Source of the DNA: Siphonodentalium dalli
Lineage: Eukaryota; Mollusca; Scaphopoda; Gadilida; Siphonodentaliidae
Assembly: GCA_032622095.1 (NCBI GenBank)
Contig: CP136064.1
Coordinates: forward strand, 174,918,247 to 174,982,246
Reading direction: 5' to 3'
DNA: 64,000 nt
Shown: positions 56,630-64,000 of the stretch, piece after piece
Position numbering within the stretch: the first letter of the stretch is position 1
Layout of the letters: each line of letters starts with the position of its first letter
Notes under the pieces: model-generated
Told to the model about the DNA's origin: nothing
Seen by the model: the letters and a program-made list of their open reading frames with translations, nothing else
The model's database searches: none
Translations under genes and position numbers: made by a program

Positions 56630-57915
56630 GTGGTGTTAATTGCGGCATGACAGATTTTACAATTCCATCCATATACCGGCCACCGTATTGGCAGCCATCT
56701 TGGGGTTAATATGTCACGTAGTAACCGCCGACGACATGAAATTATCGTACATACAATTTATATCCACCACGCGACATTATTGTCTTTATGCATTTCGAGA
56801 AGATGACAAAAATAGGTTTTCGATTAGTTTTGGACTAAATTACTTAAATATTTAATCAAAAATTGGGACCAGGAGGTGCTTTGTGTACCGGTTTCACTTA
56901 AATTTTATAGTCGATGTATCGGGGTATATATATTACATAAAACTGTAGCAGTTTATCAACGGCCGTTGTGTTAGTTAAGTCATTTTGGCCAGTAATCGTT
57001 CTTACAAATTTCACAATTCCCACCTATATACCGGCCACCATATTGGCAGCCATCTTGGGTTATTAGGCCAGTTTTTAAACCAAGACGGAACGAAATTACC
57101 GTATACACTAATTATCTCCACCCTTAATACATTATATTCATTTTTGCCTCCCGGAAGAAGACAAAATGCATTTTAGATTCTCTTTTTGGGGAAAAAATCT
57201 CAAATTTGTTAAAAAATTTAGTCAGGAGGTACATTATGTAATATTGTTACTGTAATGCTCGACTGTGTCGATCTACACATATCTATTAGACAATACCTTA
57301 GCAGTGCACCAACGGCCGTTGTGTTAATTTCTCAATTTGGCACATAATCGTGCGTTCTGTGTGCCTTACACCACAGCCTGACGCATCTCATCTTTAGGGG
57401 GAGGGTTGATTTTTCTGCCTTTGATAAAAAATGATGCGACCAACAGCGATAAGTAATATACTAGAACGTAGCTAATTGGCAGTAGTTTCCCATGGTATAA
57501 AATAATTTGGCATAACTATCTTACTTCTGATTTTATAAGAAACGAAAGACAACGCTTTGCGTGAATCGTCATATTCTTCTCACCCTAAAAATTATTTGAC
57601 GTCATGTGACTGTCGTTCCGAGATTCAATGGTTACATGTATTACCTTACTCTGGTTATCGCCCCATTCACACGTATCAAAATTGGACGAATATCTCTTCT
57701 CAAAGGTGTGAATTTACTCTGTCAAATATGTCGGCTTTATTTTAAAAATGACCTATTTTATCACCAGGTGCCTCAATAAAACCACGCGGTGCGAAAAAAG
57801 TCCGCCTATCTGACAAATCCAACATACGGATTCCGAAAGTTAAGTGTTCATGCTAACCAAAAATGTAGGTCTCATAAATTCCCTCTCCAGGCGACACCTA
57901 TTTGCCTAGACTATA
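56630..57915. repeat. Right arm of the inverted pair (family C)
   Basis: Inverted partner of 47890-49175, also with two subunits of about 340 bases (AACGGCCGTTGTGTTA at about 56960 and 57312). Outer end CACCTATTTGCCTA. Together with the left arm it could be the long subrepeat-built TIR of a 10-kb element, or an inverted duplication. Confidence 0.85.
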
Positions 57916-59403
57916 AAGACAAATGAAGGGATTTCTTGTTGTTTTATTAATGTCTTCTCCTCGATTGTGCACAACAAAAATTATTTCTTTATGCATCTAT
58001 GGTTGACAAGACAAAAATAAAAAAATATTCTTAAACAAATTGTGTCTTCCATTGCATGGACATTTTCCTGTGATCGAGAACCGGCGTGATGAAATAGCAT
58101 ATTTGAGGTCATACAACTCAATAAATATAAATCCATATTCCTTGCATTTCTCACAATAACGTAAATATACATGGTTAAACACACTGTTAAGGAATTTCCA
58201 AAAAAAGTGTGTAGAAAATCAACTTATGGCCCAATGAATCCACAATATTTTTCTAAAAATGCGATTTTGGGGCGTTTTTGTCCATTTTTAAAGGTTTTCG
58301 TGTATAAATACTAATATAAACGCAGTGTTCGTTTACCCTAAAACTCTTTGTGTTGAAATAATAGCGTTACATTTGGTATGTCAATGAATGTCACTCATGT
58401 CCCTACAAGTCTGAGTGTACATTAAAACTAACTTCCACACAAGGAGTGGCGTATATGGGTTGTCATGAGACACAAGCACTATGCTACATGGCCACTAAAA
58501 TCATCCTAATTAGACACATATTCGCTTCATTTGCGGCGAACATAATCGGCGATGGTGACATATCGAGGGCTAATTGCCAGGATATGTTGGGCAATATTCC
58601 TTATTACTTCGCGAATCTACAGGGGCGCTAGTTCCGCTATACCGACATATGTGGAGTTCTTCGTGCATGGTACGATTGTGATAATATTGAAATTCTGGAA
58701 AGTTAGGGGTTAATAGCGACACCTACGCGCGGCCGCAGCCCCCATCCGTGCGTGTGTTGTCCACTAAAATCGTCCCAGACGGCCCATGAGGTTATTATCC
58801 CCAAAGAGTGCGTGTAGGGTTTTTCATGAAATCCCGCATTGTTCTGGTCTCTAAAATCCCGCATAAAAACAATGCGGCCGGTCTGGGCTGATTCGGATCC
58901 TAGCAGTTTTTAGTCACGACACACTGCCAATATATTTGGGCTGGTATTATGCGATTCGGGGCTGGATTAATACGATTCCATGTGATAACAAAGAAAAGAA
59001 ATATTAACTTCGGGCTAACATTTACTCCGTGATGCCCAAGCAAAATTTCTTGACACAGGGTAAACGAAGTTCCGCGTATTATATATCCCCTTTGGGGGAA
59101 ATGAGAGATTATACCACACAAGCAATTTCAAACATTCTGTTCGACTTGGATGTTAAGTTTTCCTTAATTCGGGTCTTGAAGCCAAGACCAGACGGCACAC
59201 GCACAGCACGCTTTAACGTACTATACTCACATGCCGAATTATGTAAAGGACCAGATTGCTGACCCAGATACATCACGTGCACAGACTGGTTGCCATATGA
59301 CGAATTCACCACAATACAGCCCGCCTGATTGCCTTTCTAAACTAAAATATTAGTATATACATGTCATACACTTACAAAATGCATAAATCACGCATATTAT
59401 ACG
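57916..59403. other. Unannotated stretch
   Basis: No domain-bearing frame. Around 58740-58910 there is a short inverted pair (CCCAGACGGCC / GGCCGGTCTGGG). Nothing else. Confidence 0.4.
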
Positions 59404-59410
59404 TATTGTA

Positions 59411-61040
59411 TCAGGGGGGGGGGGTCAGGAACAAAATTACGGATACAAGGTGGAAATTTTGTGTTTTTCAGTTTTGGGGACCTACCACCCCGGGAGTGTA
59501 AGTTTTTTCCACCCAGGTCTGGGACACCCACCCCCAAAATTGATGAAAATCTTGTAAACTCTACTAAATAATGTGTTGTTGGCAGGGTAAGGGTCTCTCA
59601 TTGTGTCTTCACCGAAACTGAGAGAACGCTGATCAAGTACACCCACAAAAAATAAACAAAGCACATGGCTGAAAAATATGCCAACAAAACCAGTGTCAAA
59701 ACCTTTAAAAACCCAAATATTTATGGTTATAAAGATAAAATACCCACTTTAACAGGATAGTTGTGTCCATTATTAGCAATAGGTTAAAATATGTGCATTT
59801 GTAAAGTAAAAACACCATCAATTGATTAAATAAACACAGTTCCAGTCCTCTCCATGTGGGAAATCACTGGTGAGCAATGAGGAGCTCCCCTTAAAATCAT
59901 TCTAGGCGAATGGCAAGTAGCTCTCCTACAAAATGTCGGGGCGAGTAGTATCCCAGCAGGAGATGCCAAAGGCATCTCCCGAAGGCCTGAGGGGAGAGAG
60001 TACGCCGCGGGATGGGGTCAGGGGGCCTCCCCCGGAAAATTTTGAAAATTAGATGCCCTAAGATTGAATCTGGAGCCTTTTAATGCTCCAATCAGTGAAC
60101 AACACGATATTATGTGACTTATATAAGTCACTGTAGTCATGTATCGATATCGACCATGTACTTCGACCACGTGGTCACTGTAATTATCGTTTATTCAATA
60201 TCTTGACTGATATCATTAATATAAACAAATGAGGCCAACGGTTTTTCGGCTTTTTTACAGCTGGCCACATTGCTAATAGTACACAAGCAAGTAAGTTGGT
60301 ATATTTGAAATAAAGTTATCTGATATATTACGCACATTTGAAGCATGTGTATTCTGAGTTATCGACAGTATTTTATTGAACCACGTGGTCTCTCTGTTTG
60401 TTGTGCAGAAATTGTATTGCCGATGTGAATCGGAATCAGTTCGATTTTGAATTAATTCCGCGATCTATTTTAGTAAATAGCGCATATAATAAAAAGAAAA
60501 TCTTCGTGTTTTGAGTGAATACCGGAATTAGTAAAATTCGTGGTCACAGTAAGATACTGGAATCATCACTCGTGGCCTTTAACTCGTGGCCTAACTGGTG
60601 TGCCACTCATGATGATTCCAGTATCTCACTGTGACCACTCATGATATACTGCCGGTATTCACTCAAAACACGCAGGTATCCTCTATGTATACTAAGTTTA
60701 AAAAGCCATGATAAACTATGAGAAATGATGAGAATGGATTTTTTTTTCACTGCAATTTTATTCCTCGACCAAAACCGGACCCACCCCATGGTTTCAACTG
60801 TTAAATGGAAACATTGTGGACAAAAAATTAAAATATATAGCCCCCTCACTTGTATAAGGCTATAGCATGCACTACTATATGAATCTGATTGTTTCAATTC
60901 ATTTTGAAGCTGTAATTTGTCGTAGAAATGATTTTGGAAAAACATTGCATGACATCAGAAAAAATCTGCATTCCGGGCTCGGGGACACCCACCCACACGG
61001 TCCTTGTATCCTGTAATTTGTTCCGACCCCCCCCCCCCCC
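59411..61040 (-). mobile_element. Non-autonomous TIR element, family A, copy 2
   Basis: Left end CAGGGGGGG...GTCAGGAACAAAATTACGG; the right end, read inward, is CAGGGGGGG...TCGGAACAAATTACAGG. The adjoining bases are ATTGTAT (left) and ATTGCAT (right), a 7-bp duplication with one mismatch. The body is collinear with the inverted complement of 5290-7933, minus the nested insertion. It has no transposase. Its outer part contains a large palindrome at 60505-60672. Confidence 0.8.
60505..60672. repeat. 168-bp imperfect palindrome within family-A copy 2
   Basis: CGTGTTTTGAGTGAATACCGG...GTGGTCACAGTAAGATACTGG on one side is matched in reverse by CCAGTATCTCACTGTGACCAC...CCGGTATTCACTCAAAACACG. The spacer of about 30 bases includes two AACTCGTGGCCT-like words. 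Copy 1 (near 5660-5715) has only one arm, so the second arm was gained here or lost there. Confidence 0.8.
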
Positions 61041-61114
61041 TGATTGCATCTTGATATTGATGTATGTGCAAATCCACATCAACTCAATTGTTCATTGATT
61101 ATACCCTCCTGTCA

Positions 61115-62880
61115 TGTGTTATGTTGAACATGGCTACATGGAATGGTACTGGCATTTTATCGAGTAACATATACTTGGCTAATCTATTATCTGACCTCAA
61201 TATTGGTATATGTGGCATATCTGAACACTGACTGTATGTACACACACAACACTCACTTTTGTATAACAATCATGTAGTGTGTGACTCGTCTCAGCGCTTA
61301 CCTATACAGAGAGGTAGATATAAAGGAGGTGTTTACTTATACTGGAAGTAAACCATGAACGATCGAGTAACCGTGCTTGATTTCGCTGGTGATAGGACGT
61401 ATTCCAGGTATACCTACCATCCACCAATTACTCAGTTCAGCACTATAAAGATTACATACAGCAACTAAAAGATATAATATATGCATTCCGAGCGCTTGGA
61501 CACCTAATACTCATGGAATATGTTAATGGAAACCTCGATAAACGAGATTCTAGAACTTTCACGGAATTTGTAAATAAATCCAACCTCAAATTTGTGTGCA
61601 CTGTTTGTCTGGCTGCGTCGGCAACAAGGCAACAAAACATCGTTTGTATCCGCCGACGGTGACCCTGGCACAACAATTGATCATGTTATTTTACCAACAT
61701 GCGAGATGCACCGAGTGTGTCGCATCGAAGTTTTGGATGACTCGGTCACCAATGTGTCTAATCATCGTATCTTTCTTCAGATATCATACGACATACGGTA
61801 TTATACACCGAACACATATTGTATAACTTCTCCAAATAAATTGGAAACGAGTAACGACTTCACCCGACATAATCAATGCTTATCAACATCATATCAATAC
61901 AAATCTGCCATATTGCAACATCAGAGTCTCAGAGACGTGGAAGATCTAGATATATATTATAACCAATCGTGTAGGTGGCATGAGAGGCAGCATATACAGG
62001 AATCCCACCAAGCAAATTCAATCGACAGCTCAGGCCATTTTGGAATGAAACTCTTAATATAAAGAGCTACACAAAGAAATGGTCCTGAGGAGGCGAGATT
62101 GGATTTATGTTGATAGACCCAGACACGAATCACACCCTGCTTATAAAGCATACAAAGAATGAAAAAGCATTTTCTGATACGAATTTCGGAAGTCCAATGA
62201 TATATCTCCAGCAAATTAATGAAAAGCTTGATGAATTAGCTGAGATGAACATAAATGCTTTCTTTATGGCATTCAATAAAAGACGAACAGAATGAGGTCT
62301 CACGTCCAGTAGATATACATCAGGGAACAAGCCAAGGAGGATTATTTCCCCTCTCATCTATTTGATATGCATATATGATCTGATCCATGAATTTCAAAGG
62401 AGTAAAATTGGCTTGCGATTGGGTTTCGCATTCTGTGCCGCTCCAACGCAAGCTGACGATATAACACTTCAATCACTAACACCGTCCGGGTTACAGCGTC
62501 TGTGTGTCATATGTAACTCTTTCGGTAAGGAATGGAGATTTATATACCATCAAGATAAGTGCACAGTCGTAGTTTTTTAATGAAAGCTGTTCTGCTCGGA
62601 AATATAGAAATACCACAACATGGATGCTAAACGAAAAACCAGTTCACGAATCAGATTGTGTCATCCATCTCGGTATCACTCTTGAAGAGAACAGTTTTTC
62701 AAACAGTCTAACCGAGAGCATCTGTAATAAAATCAGATCAACATATTTTATGCTTAGTAACGCTGGAATGTATGCTGGTGGATTAACCCCACTCAGCTCG
62801 AATACTTTGTATAACACCATCCTTCTGCCGTGAGGAATTTGTAGGTCCGAATTCTTATTACGCACTCGGGTGTATACTAA
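61115..62880 (+). pseudogene. Heavily decayed LINE, EN and RT pieces
   Basis: Plus strand. It begins MLNMATWNGTGILSSN (61118), an endonuclease-domain start, then many stops and frame changes. RT pieces include RPVDIHQGTSQGG (about 62310), PTQADDITLQSLTPSGLQRL (about 62448, a YADD-type box with Gln for Tyr), HQDKCTVVVF and HLGITLEENSFSN. It differs from the 51-54 kb LINE and matches the style of another clade. Long deletions are likely, since EN-to-RT spacing is short. Confidence 0.75.
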
Positions 62881-62939
62881 TGTCCAAATTCTAGATACCT
62901 ATGGTTCGCTGTGCGTTTTATTTATAGATTATGGGGTTT

Positions 62940-63545
62940 TTTTTGGGGACGCATTAAAGGTTGTAGTGCGACCCCGAGTCCGGTTGTTTTAGGACGCATT
63001 AAAAGTTGTAGTGCTACTCCGATTCGGTAAAAGTTGGAATTTCAATTTCGTTTATTGTCGTTAATTTTGGTTTGCGATAAGCTATGCCAATTACAAATAG
63101 AAGAAATGAAAAAGATAATTTGTAAAATTGATACGTATTTTAAAGAGTGTTTTGTCCGAGACAGCCGAGTTAGCCACCGTCTCGTTAATTATGTGCTGAT
63201 CGGTGGGACAATTTGCTGTAGGTCCTATTTGCGGAGATTATATTTGCGGATGTCCCGAATTCGCAGAAGTCCCCTAAATTGGTCAAAATATGTTGATTTT
63301 AATGATGGAACGGATGCGTATATCTCAAATGATACGTATTTTAAAGAGGTTATTCGGATACAGCCGAGTCAGCCACCGGTTCGTTAATTAGGTGCTGATC
63401 GGTGTGACAATTTACAGTAGGTCCCTATTTGCGGAGATCACCGACTTCGCGGAAGTCCCCTAAAATGTTCGAAATATGTTGATTTTAATGAGGGTAAGGG
63501 TGCGTATATGTCAATTGATACGTATTTTAAACAAATAACGACACG
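62940..63545. repeat. Two small tandem repeats (55 bp x2, about 200 bp x2.3)
   Basis: GGACGCATTAAA-GGTTGTAGTGC is repeated at 62949 and 62994. From 63128 a unit beginning TGATACGTATTTTAAA and containing GACAGCCGAG and GTGCTGATCGGTG recurs at 63330 and 63520. The 117-codon frame across it is a repeat artefact. Confidence 0.75.
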
Positions 63546-63569
63546 ATCATCATAATAATGGTTTGTTCT

Positions 63570-63622
63570 ATCAATTATATCATCATCAGCATCATCATCA
63601 TCATCACCATCATCATCATAAT
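63570..63622. repeat. (CAT)n microsatellite
   Basis: Short CAT/CAC triplet run; the poly-His and poly-Asp frames are artefacts. Confidence 0.95.
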
Positions 63623-63788
63623 ACGGAACAAGTCTTTGGACTTTACGTCCCAATAACATTATTTGCAATGTTTGTTTACAAATATATGTATCGTCATTCC
63701 ATATTTTCTTGTGAGTTACTTGAACATATTACTTGTCGTCGAACTCGTATTTTATATAATAGAAGAATGAGTTTATGTATATTTTTGA

Positions 63789-63865
63789 ATTGATCGGGTG
63801 TTGGACCCTCAACAGTGAAGTCTGGCAGAGAGTTCCAGCTATTTACCACCCTCTTTAGTGTTTAG
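63789..63865 (-). pseudogene. Fragment of a LINE C-terminus
   Basis: The minus strand reads KRVVNSWNSLPDFTVEGPTP followed by DQF, the characteristic 'VVxxWNxLPxxVV' end of many non-LTR ORF2 proteins. About 26 codons are visible; upstream sequence may lie beyond the window. Confidence 0.6.
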
Positions 63866-64000
63866 GATATTGTATGAAGGCTAATCTTGCCGTGTCAAAT
63901 TGAGCTATAGCGATTGGATATTGGTCAACACATTTCGGTTTTTCGTGGGGTGTGTAATCGCTGGATATCTGATAGTTGCAATATGTAACTATTATGACCG

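Noticed and set aside
61592..62062. 156-codon frame as a host gene
   Set aside because: It lies within the decayed LINE and contains the degraded endonuclease end (TTIDHVILP-type line).

Overview
The window is eukaryotic, non-coding-rich DNA made mostly of mobile elements. Several things point to a metazoan, probably a marine invertebrate: a CR1/L2-type LINE, a Polinton/adintovirus-type element, many TIR elements, long microsatellites, GT-AG-type splice signals and a signal-peptide exon. A mollusc-like or other lophotrochozoan source is my guess from the repeat style, not something I can prove.

Layout. 0-5 kb: (CAT)n, (CA)n and (GTT)n microsatellites, a tandem array and copies of a degenerate dispersed repeat (called R1 here). 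5.3-7.9 kb: a non-autonomous TIR element (family A) with a nested insertion. 8.0-11.4 kb: one uninterrupted 1118-codon ORF, a transposon-type protein with an XPG/PIN-like nuclease block. 11.4-23.6 kb: R1 copies, small TIR elements (one with a perfect 11-bp target-site duplication, one with TTAA flanks) and, on the minus strand, two phase-compatible exons of what may be the only host gene, a small secreted basic protein. 23.6-47.8 kb: one large Polinton-like element. It has TIRs built of about 0.5-kb subrepeats, flanked by near-identical 9-bp direct repeats. Its 9,925-bp internal segment is tandemly duplicated with almost no divergence. 47.9-57.9 kb: an inverted pair of 1.3-kb arms enclosing a LINE. 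59.4-61.0 kb: a second family-A element in opposite orientation. 61-64 kb: degraded LINE pieces and small tandem repeats.

How the large element works. The plus strand encodes one long gene that fuses a family B DNA polymerase, an SF1-type helicase and a remnant HNH-like C-terminus. The minus strand carries a retroviral-type DDE integrase of the Polinton kind. Further genes lie downstream: a glycine-rich hydrophobic protein, a coiled-coil protein and two long genes that may be virion components. Polymerase plus integrase is the defining pair of self-synthesising Polinton/adintovirus elements; the helicase and HNH fusion is the unusual part. Every gene is broken by stops or frameshifts that both copies share, and a LINE inside the helicase region is also shared. 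The order was therefore: insertion, decay and LINE hit, then recent tandem duplication (or an assembly artefact).

Coordinates of broken genes are approximate at their ends. No database search was possible; family calls rest on motifs read by eye.
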